Assembly (NCBI GenBank): GCA_021228405.1
Contig: JAJQRF010000010.1
Coordinates: 111,010 to 175,009 of the forward strand
Length of the DNA: 64,000 bases
Source: Pyrinomonadaceae bacterium
GTDB lineage: Bacteria > Acidobacteriota > Blastocatellia > Pyrinomonadales > Pyrinomonadaceae
Direction of reading: 5' to 3'
Shown: piece after piece, positions 21,889-28,783 of the stretch
How positions within the stretch are numbered: position 1 is the first letter of the stretch
Layout of the letters: each line of letters begins with the position of its first letter
Position numbers and translations under genes: made by a program
The notes under the pieces: generated by a model
Seen by the model: the letters and a program-made list of their open reading frames with translations, nothing else
Databases searched by the model: none
What the model was told of the DNA's origin: nothing

Positions 21889-21916
21889 ATTGGTATCAAA
21901 CTTGCATCATAGTAAG

Positions 21917-21938
21917 TGCCAATCGGAAATTGGCTTTT
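21917..21938 (+). terminator. possible weak terminator after panC
   Basis: GCCAAT and ATTGGC form a six-pair stem followed by TTTT. It overlaps the first in-frame ATG of the next gene, which supports the later start (21948) for that gene. Confidence 0.45.
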
Positions 21939-21947
21939 AACAAAAAT

Positions 21948-22457
21948 ATGAAAAACATCAAAATCATTTTCGCGGCTTTGAGTCTGGTAATTGCAGCGGC
22001 TTTCAGCGTTTCGGCGCAGAGCGTGTCGTTTACTTCGTTGGGCGGTGAAAAGATTGATCTTGAATCGCAGAAAGGAAAAGTCGTCGTACTGGCGATCGGC
22101 GCAAGCTGGCTGCCGCTCTCTAAAGATCAGGCGACCGCGATCAACAAACTTTCGCGCAAATATAACGGGAAAGATGTCGCCATTTACTTTATCGCGACCG
22201 ATTCCGCTTCGGCAAAATCGAAGAATTACGCGTCGAACGATCAGATTCAGAAGTTTGCCGATTCAAACAAAATTACTATTACCGTTTTGCGCGATTCGGA
22301 CGGTGTCGAGTCGATCAAACGCTACAAATTAGACCAGCTTCCCGCCTTTATCATTCTCGACAAGGAAGGAACTTTGGCGGACGGACCGTTTACCGGGATC
22401 GACCCGAAAACAGATATTTCGGTCTTGCTTTCACAAAAGATCGATAAACTTTTATAA
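21948..22457 (+). CDS. exported TlpA-like thioredoxin-fold protein without the CxxC site
   Basis: 169 residues from MKNIKIIFAALSLVI, with a signal peptide (cut near SVSAQ). The remainder follows the TlpA/AhpC-TSA thioredoxin fold: VSFTSLGGEKIDLESQKGKV, then YKLDQLPAFIILDKEG with the conserved cis-proline region. The active-site WCxxC segment reads IGASWLPLSKDQ, so both redox cysteines are absent. It should not be a disulfide reductase; a binding or scaffold role is possible. An upstream ATG at 21930 sits inside a hairpin and is less likely. A good terminator follows. Confidence 0.82.
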   Translation: MKNIKIIFAALSLVIAAAFSVSAQSVSFTSLGGEKIDLESQKGKVVVLAIGASWLPLSKDQATAINKLSRKYNGKDVAIYFIATDSASAKSKNYASNDQIQKFADSNKITITVLRDSDGVESIKRYKLDQLPAFIILDKEGTLADGPFTGIDPKTDISVLLSQKIDKLL

Positions 22458-22482
22458 TAAGAATGTTCATCACACTCTTTTC

Positions 22483-22517
22483 ACGAGCCTTGAGGGGAAA
22501 AGGCTCGTATTTTTTTG
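22483..22517 (+). terminator. terminator between the TlpA-like gene and maf
   Basis: ACGAGCCT and AGGCTCGT form an eight-pair stem with a ten-base loop, followed by a run of T. It lies between convergent genes. Confidence 0.85.
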
Positions 22518-22541
22518 TTTAAATTTATCGAATGGTAGCGA

Positions 22542-23111
22542 TTATAATTTTCTGACCATTTCATAAACCAGACTGATCGGCAAACCGACGACGTTCCAGT
22601 AATCGCCTTCGATCTTTTCGATGAAAAGCGCGGCTTGCGCCTGCACTGCATACGCGCCCGCTTTATCCAGAGGTTCGCCGTATCGCACCAGAAACTCGAT
22701 CTCTTCATCCGACATTTCCGCAAATTTCACGCGGGTGCGTTGAATCCCGACGGACGATTCGAGGTTTTGCGATCTGACAACGGCGATGCCCGTCAAAACT
22801 TCGTGCCAATTGCCCGAAAGCATTTTTATCATTCGCCGTGCATCTTCCAAATCGACAGGTTTACCAACGATCTGATTCTTTATCACCACGGTCGTATCTG
22901 CACCGAGCACGAGTTCATTTTCGTAGCGTTTGGCGACGGCTTCGGCTTTTTCACGCGCCAAACGCCGCACATAATCTTCGGGCGATTCGTTTTCGCGTTC
23001 GGTTTCGTCGATGTCGGCGACATCTTTCGTAAACTCCCACCCGACGGAAGTTAAAATCTCCGAGCGGCGCGGACTGCCCGAAGCAAGAATCAATTTTGGA
23101 ATATTTATCAT
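22542..23111 (-). CDS. maf: Maf-type nucleoside triphosphate pyrophosphatase
   Basis: 189 residues. The Maf family removes non-canonical or modified nucleotides (dTTP/UTP class or m7GTP class). Motifs seen: [14 protein letters not shown] at the start, [18 protein letters not shown], and [18 protein letters not shown]. Length is normal. It is transcribed divergently from the dciA-like gene across a heptamer inverted repeat. Confidence 0.92.
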   Translation of the reverse strand: MINIPKLILASGSPRRSEILTSVGWEFTKDVADIDETERENESPEDYVRRLAREKAEAVAKRYENELVLGADTTVVIKNQIVGKPVDLEDARRMIKMLSGNWHEVLTGIAVVRSQNLESSVGIQRTRVKFAEMSDEEIEFLVRYGEPLDKAGAYAVQAQAALFIEKIEGDYWNVVGLPISLVYEMVRKL

Positions 23112-23207
23112 TTATCATTTATCATTTATTATTCATCATTAGAACAATAAACGGCTAAGGTTAAAATTTAATTGCTGTTTAATGATAAATGATAAATCGC
23201 AAATGAT
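23107..23207. repeat. heptamer inverted repeats between maf and the dciA-like gene
   Basis: ATTTATC heptamers at 23107-23140 face ATGATAAATGATAAA-type heptamers at 23178-23207. They flank the divergent promoter region and could form a long stem. The left block overlaps the first codons of maf, the right block ends next to the start of the following gene. Confidence 0.82.
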
Positions 23208-23209
23208 AA

Positions 23210-23704
23210 ATGGATGAACTTTTTCGCGCATTGCCCGCGCTGCTCAGAGAATTAGACGATAACGAAACCGTCCGCGAAGCCGTCGTGTTTGCCGCGTGGC
23301 GGAAAATTGCGGGCGATATGCTGCGCGATCACGCCGTGCCGTTTCGTTTGGAGCAAAAGCGTTTGATAATCGCCGTTTCGAGCGAAACGTGGAAAAAGCA
23401 TCTGCAACACCTTTCGGGGCAGATGATATTCAAATTGAATTCCAAACTCGGCGCGGCGTTCGTGACATATATCGATTTCCGGGTCGATGAAGCGACCGTC
23501 AAAAAGGAACGCGCCGAGTTTAAGAAAAGATTCGACGGAGAAATCTCCGAAGAAGCGGCATTGAATCAGGTCACGGCAAAAATGCGGCATTCGGCGGATG
23601 CGATCAAGGACGACCATTTGCGTTATCAATTTCTGCTTGCCGCCGGAAGTTGTCTGGCGAGAAAAAAACAGATTAACGAAAAAAAGAAACTCGAAAAAAG
23701 TTAA
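23210..23704 (+). CDS. DciA-like (DUF721) protein, predicted replicative helicase loader
   Basis: 164 residues. The N-terminal 95 residues match DUF721/DciA: FAAWRKIAGDMLRDHAVPFR, then LIIAVSSETWKKHLQHLSGQ and a beta-rich end. DciA proteins load or recruit the replicative helicase DnaB in most bacteria that lack DnaC/DnaI. The C-terminal third is charged and less conserved. The gene is closely followed by gatC (36 bases). Confidence 0.82.
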   Translation: MDELFRALPALLRELDDNETVREAVVFAAWRKIAGDMLRDHAVPFRLEQKRLIIAVSSETWKKHLQHLSGQMIFKLNSKLGAAFVTYIDFRVDEATVKKERAEFKKRFDGEISEEAALNQVTAKMRHSADAIKDDHLRYQFLLAAGSCLARKKQINEKKKLEKS

Positions 23705-23739
23705 TTTTTACGGTCTTTGCCGATAAACTCTAAAATTTT

Positions 23740-24021
23740 ATGGACGTTAGAAAAGTAGCAAAATTAGCACATTTGGAAATCACTGATGAAGAAGTCGCGC
23801 TCTACACGCCGCAGATGACGAACATCGTCGCCTATGTCGAGCAGTTGAACGAACTCGACACTGAGAACATCGAACCGATGCTCGGCGGTTTGACGGCGGA
23901 AGGCGCGGCGACCGACACGCGCCGCGCAGACGTTCCGCACGAATCGCTCGGACAGAAAAATGCTTTGAAAGAAGCTCCGTCAGGCGTTGGCGGACATTTT
24001 CAGGTTCCGAAGGTTTTATGA
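23740..24021 (+). CDS. gatC: Asp-tRNA(Asn)/Glu-tRNA(Gln) amidotransferase subunit C
   Basis: 93 residues. Typical GatC sequence: VRKVAKLAHLEITDEEVALY, then LNELDTENIEPM and RADVPHESLGQ with [10 protein letters not shown] at the end. It stabilises the GatA-GatB complex that amidates misacylated tRNA. Its last four bases overlap a lipoprotein gene inserted between gatC and gatA; gatB is not in this window. Confidence 0.95.
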   Translation: MDVRKVAKLAHLEITDEEVALYTPQMTNIVAYVEQLNELDTENIEPMLGGLTAEGAATDTRRADVPHESLGQKNALKEAPSGVGGHFQVPKVL

Positions 24022-24458
24022 TTTTCAAAGTGAATTATTTTCACATTTTACTTTTTGCTTTTCCCCTGCTTTTCACGGCTTGCGGCGTGAGCGTTCCGAG
24101 CCTTGAAACGCCCGAATGCACGGAAGCAAAGCCGGGCGTGAAAAGTCTGTATTCATATCATTTCGACAACGATATGAAGCCTTCGGCGGAAAATCTGAAA
24201 CGTCACGAGCGTTTTCTGAGCAAGCAGTTGTTTGCCGAATTATCCGCTTCAAACGAAACGGCGGTCGATTATTTCACGCAGACCGACAATTATCCGAAAG
24301 CCTTCCGCATCGGCGGTTGCAAAACCGTTTCAGCCGATAAAGCCGAGTTCGAGATGGTGCTTTTGTGGCGCGATGCCGACCGCAGCGAAGAGCGGAAGAT
24401 CAACGTCGAAACCGTCAGGGAAAACGGAAACTGGGTTGTGAACAAGATCGGAAAATAA
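24018..24458 (+). CDS. small lipoprotein of unknown function
   Basis: 146 residues. The N-terminus is a lipoprotein signal ([13 protein letters not shown], lipobox LFTAC). The mature part ([20 protein letters not shown], then [16 protein letters not shown] and [17 protein letters not shown]) resembles small periplasmic NTF2-like or DUF3828-type domains, but the assignment is weak. The start overlaps the gatC stop (ATGA), so it is translationally coupled to gatC, which is unexpected for an envelope protein. Confidence 0.78.
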   Translation: MIFKVNYFHILLFAFPLLFTACGVSVPSLETPECTEAKPGVKSLYSYHFDNDMKPSAENLKRHERFLSKQLFAELSASNETAVDYFTQTDNYPKAFRIGGCKTVSADKAEFEMVLLWRDADRSEERKINVETVRENGNWVVNKIGK

Positions 24459-24472
24459 TATTTTTTAGTAAG

Positions 24473-24538
24473 GTTCAGAGTCCTGCCTTCAGGCGGCTTT
24501 ACCCAGGCGAATCGCCTTCCAAAGAAGGAACTCTGAAC
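24473..24538. repeat. REP-like palindromic element, copy 1
   Basis: Ends GTTCAGAG and CTCTGAAC are perfect inverted repeats, with internal palindromes TCCTGCCTTCAGGCGG and GCCTTCCAAAGAAGG. A related element in the opposite orientation is at 48215-48277. It lies just before gatA. Confidence 0.8.
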
Positions 24539-24562
24539 GCAATTCAGAATTTTAATCATTTT

Positions 24563-25960
24563 ATGTCAATTCGAGAAAACATCGAAAAAACTATCAACAA
24601 CGCCGAGAAGTTGAACGGCGAACTCAATTCTTTTCTTTCGATCGAGCGCGAATACGCTTTGAACCGCGCTTCGGAAGTCGAAAATCTTTCTGACGACGCA
24701 TCGCTGAAAGGCTTTGCGATTGCGATCAAGGACAATATCTGCACGAAAGATATGCAGACGACCTGCGGTTCGCATATTCTGCATAATTACAAAGCGCATT
24801 ACGACGCGACCGCCGTTCGGCGTTTGAAGGACGCGGGCGCGATCATCGTCGGCAAGGCGAATATGGACGAATTTGCGATGGGTTCGTCGAATGAATCGTC
24901 GGCTTTCGGAAACGTGAAAAATCCCTGGGATTTGGAACGCGTGCCGGGCGGGAGTTCGGGCGGAAGCGCGGTCGCGGTCGCTTCGGGCGTGGTTCGCGCC
25001 AGCCTCGGCTCGGAAACGGGCGGTTCGGTGCGTCAGCCGGCATCCTTGTGCGGCATCACGGGTTTGAAACCGACTTACGGCAGGATTTCGCGTTTCGGGC
25101 TGGTCGCGTTTGCTTCTTCGCTCGATAACATCGGGATTTTCGGGCAGACTTCCGAAGACGTTGCGAAAGTTTTGGGCGTGATCGCCGGACGCGATAGGAA
25201 CGATTCGACCTCGGCGGACGTTGCCGTGCCGGATTATCTCGCAACGATCTCGGACGACATCAAGGGCAAACGCATCGGCGTTCCGCGTGCGTTGTTCGGC
25301 GAAGGTCTGGAAACGGACGTGCGCGAGGCGGTCGAAAATTCGATCGAAAATTATCGTAAACTCGGCGCGGAGATCGTCGATGTCGAGCTTCCGCACGCGA
25401 AATATGGCATTGCGGTTTATTACATCATTGCGACGGCTGAGGCTTCGTCAAATCTGGCGCGGTTCGACGGCGTTCGTTACGGGTTTCGCGCCGAAGGTTC
25501 GCACGAACTGCGCGAGATGTATCGCAAGACGCGCGAAGAAGGCTTCGGCGCGGAAGTCAAACGGCGCATTATGCTCGGAACTTACGTCTTGTCGAGCGGA
25601 TATTACGACGCTTATTATTCCAAAGCGCAAAAGGTTCGCGCACTCGTCAAACGCGATTATCAGACGGCTTTCGAGCAATGCGATGCGATTCTCACGCCGA
25701 CTTCGCCCTCGGTCGCCTTCAAGATCGGCGAGAAATCGGACGATCCGCTGGCGATGTATCTGAGCGATATTTACACGGTTTCGGCGAATCTGGTCGGAGT
25801 CCCGGGCATTTCGGTTCCCTGCGGGCTTTCGGGCGAAGGCTTGCCCATCGGTTTACAGCTTGTCGGCAATTTCTGGTCGGAAGCGACGCTTCTCAATCTC
25901 GGAAATGTCTATGAAAAAGAATTTCCGCTCGGTGCAAAGCCGAAAGTTTTTGCAGATTAA
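24563..25960 (+). CDS. gatA: Asp-tRNA(Asn)/Glu-tRNA(Gln) amidotransferase subunit A
   Basis: 465 residues from [20 protein letters not shown], the start that fits the family; the frame is open further upstream only through the REP-like element and the lipoprotein gene. Amidase signature: [20 protein letters not shown] with the catalytic Lys, then [16 protein letters not shown] and [18 protein letters not shown], giving the Ser-cisSer-Lys triad. GatA releases ammonia from glutamine for tRNA amidation. A strong terminator follows. Confidence 0.96.
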   Translation: MSIRENIEKTINNAEKLNGELNSFLSIEREYALNRASEVENLSDDASLKGFAIAIKDNICTKDMQTTCGSHILHNYKAHYDATAVRRLKDAGAIIVGKANMDEFAMGSSNESSAFGNVKNPWDLERVPGGSSGGSAVAVASGVVRASLGSETGGSVRQPASLCGITGLKPTYGRISRFGLVAFASSLDNIGIFGQTSEDVAKVLGVIAGRDRNDSTSADVAVPDYLATISDDIKGKRIGVPRALFGEGLETDVREAVENSIENYRKLGAEIVDVELPHAKYGIAVYYIIATAEASSNLARFDGVRYGFRAEGSHELREMYRKTREEGFGAEVKRRIMLGTYVLSSGYYDAYYSKAQKVRALVKRDYQTAFEQCDAILTPTSPSVAFKIGEKSDDPLAMYLSDIYTVSANLVGVPGISVPCGLSGEGLPIGLQLVGNFWSEATLLNLGNVYEKEFPLGAKPKVFAD

Positions 25961-25977
25961 TCTTTAATTGAATCCCT

Positions 25978-26018
25978 AAAAAAAGACCGCCGTTTCAAAA
26001 TACGGCGGTCTTTTTTCG
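25978..26018 (+). terminator. terminator after gatA
   Basis: AAAAAAAGACCGCCGT pairs with ACGGCGGTCTTTTTT around a seven-base loop. The A-run and T-run make it potentially bidirectional. Confidence 0.9.
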
Positions 26019-26086
26019 TTTTTCCAAGTATTTAGAGTAAAAAAGCAAACCCGAAACGGAATAAAGCGATGGCGTAATGCGATGGC

Positions 26087-26292
26087 GTGATGGCGTTTTA
26101 CAACATTGTGATGGCGTTCTGTTATTCCGTGATGGCGTTTTATTACTCCGTGATGGCGTTTTATCGTTCCGTGATGGCGTTTTATCGTTCCGTGATGGCG
26201 TTCTGGTATTCTGTGATGGCGTTTTGTCGTTCCGTGATGGCGTTCCAGAACAAAACGCCATCACGGAACAATAGCGTGACGGCGTTTCATGA
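26087..26292. repeat. 21-bp tandem repeat array B (8 direct units plus inverted copy)
   Basis: Eight direct units of 21 bp, each starting GTGATGGCGTT followed by ten variable bases (for example GTGATGGCGTTTTATCGTTCC, present twice). At about 26252 an inverted unit follows (AAAACGCCATCACGGAAC), so the end of the array can fold back on the rest, then one diverged direct unit. Less regular GCGATGGCGT copies precede it from 26066. It lies between gatA and the 3' end of the GGDEF-EAL gene. The minus strand could encode TPSRNDK heptads, but no start signals were seen. Confidence 0.92.
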
Positions 26293-26325
26293 TAGCGCGG
26301 GCAAGTTATTTCTTAAACTTTCGTT

Positions 26326-28551
26326 TTATTGCGAGAGATGGAGCAAGGAAATCTCATCGCCCTGATTCATAAAATTCAGATTGCTTTCGGGCAAAATTCT
26401 CTGCCAGCGGTTGCGGTCGTCGAGAATTTTGTCGATCTCGTGGCTCGGAATCGGGCGCGAGAAAAGGAAGCCCTGACCGTATTCGCAACCGAGAACTCTT
26501 AATTGATGAAGCTGATGAATGCTTTCGATGCCTTCGGCGACGACGTTTAATTTCAGGGTTTTAGCGAGCGAAATGATCGTGCGGACGATCTCGCCGTTTT
26601 CCGTGCCTTCTTCCATCGTGCTCACGAACGAACGGTCAACCTTGAGCATATCGATCGGGAAACGATGCAGATAACTGAGTGATGAATAACCCGTTCCGAA
26701 GTCGTCGATCGAGAGCTGAACGCCGAGCGCGCGAAGCTGTTTGAGCATTTCGATCGCGGTTTCGGCATTGTCCATCACCGCGCTTTCGGTCAATTCGAGC
26801 TTGACGCATTTCGGGTTTATCTTCGTTTCATCGAGAATCTGTTTGACCTGCTGAACCAGATCGGGACGCGCAAAATGTTTGCCCGAAAGGTTGACGCTTA
26901 TCATCAAAAGCCCGTTGAGCGGATTTCTCTGCTGCCATTTCACAAGCTGTTCGCAGGATTCGCGCAAAATCCAGAGCGTCATCGGAATAATCAAACCCGT
27001 TTCTTCGCTGACAGGGATAAATTCGTTCGGCGGAACGATGCCGCGTTGCGGATGACTCCAACGCATCAGGGCTTCAAATCCGCGCAACTGCATATTTTTG
27101 AGATCGATGATCGGCTGATAGTAAACGATTAACTCGTTGCGTTCGATGGCGTGGCGCAGATCGGTTTCAAGCTGTAAAAGCGTGACGGCGCGGGCGTGCA
27201 TCGTCGGGTTGAAAATCTCGTATGTATGCTTGCTTTCCTTTGCGTGATACATCGCAATATCCGCGTCGCGCAAAACGTCCTCGGCTTGCTTGTAAAGCGC
27301 GTTACCGAAGGCGATACCGATCGAAACGCTCGTGAAAATCTGTCTGCCTTCGATCGTAAAAGGCGATGAAATTTTTTGTTTGATAAGTTCGGCAAATTGC
27401 GCCGCGTCTTCGGCTCCGCTGATCTTCGTCAGGATTATCGCAAATTCGTCGCCGCTGAAACGCGCGACCAAATCCTTTTTGCCGACCAGATTCATCAGGC
27501 GGTGCGCGACGTGCAGAATAAGCTGATCGCCGACCGAATGCCCGAGGCTTTCGTTGATGGTTTTGAAGCGGTTGAGGTCGAGAAAAAGCACGGCAAAACG
27601 GTATTGCGGGTTGTGTTTGGCTTTCTCGATCTGGAATTGCAGGGTTTCGATAAATTTGTTGCGGTTCGGCAGATCGGTGAGCGTGTCGTGATAAGCGGCG
27701 TGACGGAAGCGTTCGCGGCTCTCGCGCAGGGCTTCGCTCGTTTTTTCCTGTTCGGCAATGTGATGCTGAAGTTCTTCGACGTGTTTTTCGGCTTGCTCGG
27801 CGCGTTCGCGTTCGGCTTGCTCGGCTTTGGCGGCGGTTTGTTTGACATCATCCACGTAACGGCGGTAGGTCATAAACAAAAGCGAGGCAAAACCGATCAC
27901 GACCGCAAACAGAACCATATCGATCTGGTGCAGGGCTTTGACGCTGACCCCGGCAAATCCGGCTCCGGCGGCGTAGATGACCAGCGCGTTCAAACAATAT
28001 TCATTCCAAACTTCCCAGAGAGATTTTTCGCTTTTGATCGAAATAAAGATCGAAACACAGATCGAATTGACCAGAAACTGGCAAAGTGCCATCGCCGTCA
28101 GCGTCAGCGCAAACTGCGAATTTCCCAGCGATTCGACCGTTTCGACCGGAACGGCAAACAGTAATTTCAGCGCAATGGCGGTTGCAAACGTGGTGACGGC
28201 GGCAATCGCGATATTCAAACAGATAGTTTTCGGCTTGATCGTAATTCCCTTGTTTCTGAAATTTAATGAAGTAAAAAGCGATTCTAAAGCCGCCAGCACG
28301 ATTGCCGTTTCACTGCCGTAGATCAGCATCGAAAGAAACACCAAAGCATCCGAAATGGTCAGGTGTATCTTGGTGCGCGGCAGTTGGATGCGCAGAAAGG
28401 AACTAAAAAACACCGTGACGACCGACAAGGCGATCATTCCGGTATTAATTTTATCCAACGGGAAATTGTATCCTGTCCATACAAGGACAAAAACGCCCAT
28501 CGGAATCATTATGTATGAATACAAATTGATTTTGCTGTCTTTATTTTTCAC
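26326..28551 (-). CDS. membrane GGDEF-EAL protein (cyclic-di-GMP turnover)
   Basis: 741 residues. About seven hydrophobic helices fill residues 10-225, then a coiled coil (KAEQAERERAEQAEKHVEEL), a GGDEF domain (DTLTDLPNRNKFIE, with the signature loop reading FSGDEF), and an EAL domain (GFEALMRWSHPQRGIVP, LELTES, DDFGTGYSSL, LKVDRSF, VVAEGIES). All EAL catalytic residues are present, so phosphodiesterase activity is likely. The GGDEF signature is SGDEF, which may or may not be active as a cyclase. It has no typical sensory PAS domain; the membrane part is probably the sensor. It is a monocistronic gene. Confidence 0.93.
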   Translation of the reverse strand: MKNKDSKINLYSYIMIPMGVFVLVWTGYNFPLDKINTGMIALSVVTVFFSSFLRIQLPRTKIHLTISDALVFLSMLIYGSETAIVLAALESLFTSLNFRNKGITIKPKTICLNIAIAAVTTFATAIALKLLFAVPVETVESLGNSQFALTLTAMALCQFLVNSICVSIFISIKSEKSLWEVWNEYCLNALVIYAAGAGFAGVSVKALHQIDMVLFAVVIGFASLLFMTYRRYVDDVKQTAAKAEQAERERAEQAEKHVEELQHHIAEQEKTSEALRESRERFRHAAYHDTLTDLPNRNKFIETLQFQIEKAKHNPQYRFAVLFLDLNRFKTINESLGHSVGDQLILHVAHRLMNLVGKKDLVARFSGDEFAIILTKISGAEDAAQFAELIKQKISSPFTIEGRQIFTSVSIGIAFGNALYKQAEDVLRDADIAMYHAKESKHTYEIFNPTMHARAVTLLQLETDLRHAIERNELIVYYQPIIDLKNMQLRGFEALMRWSHPQRGIVPPNEFIPVSEETGLIIPMTLWILRESCEQLVKWQQRNPLNGLLMISVNLSGKHFARPDLVQQVKQILDETKINPKCVKLELTESAVMDNAETAIEMLKQLRALGVQLSIDDFGTGYSSLSYLHRFPIDMLKVDRSFVSTMEEGTENGEIVRTIISLAKTLKLNVVAEGIESIHQLHQLRVLGCEYGQGFLFSRPIPSHEIDKILDDRNRWQRILPESNLNFMNQGDEISLLHLSQ

Positions 28552-28717
28552 CCTATTTAATTCGGTTAAACGGGAACTTGTGATTTTTCTTGTATTTTGA
28601 AAGTCGGGGTTATGCTATGCTGAGTAATTTTTATCAGCCTTTAGTATTATATGCACAACCTTTCCTGTTTGCCAACAAAAAAGTTCAAATTAAATTTAAA
28701 AATGTCCTAAACAATGT

Positions 28718-28752
28718 AAAACAAGGCAGATATAAAAACCCGCCTTGTTTTA
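28718..28752 (-). terminator. terminator after the S8 peptidase gene
   Basis: On the minus strand AAAACAAGGCGG pairs with CTGCCTTGTTTT around an AT-rich loop. It lies about 30 bases beyond the stop codon of the peptidase. Confidence 0.75.
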
Positions 28753-28783
28753 TAATTATTTAATTTTAAGAGAATCGGTTCGA

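Noticed and set aside
24365..24562. N-terminal extension of gatA
   Set aside because: It overlaps the lipoprotein gene and the REP-like element and has no similarity to amidase subunits; the start at 24563 matches the family.
25995..26264. Minus-strand open frame across array B (TPSRNDK heptads)
   Set aside because: It is a by-product of the 21-bp repeat; it has no start signal and lies between a terminator and the end of another gene.
26326..28551. Inactive EAL domain
   Set aside because: All EAL metal and catalytic residues are present (EAL, LELTES, DDFGTG, VDRSF, AEGIES); only the GGDEF signature deviates (SGDEF).
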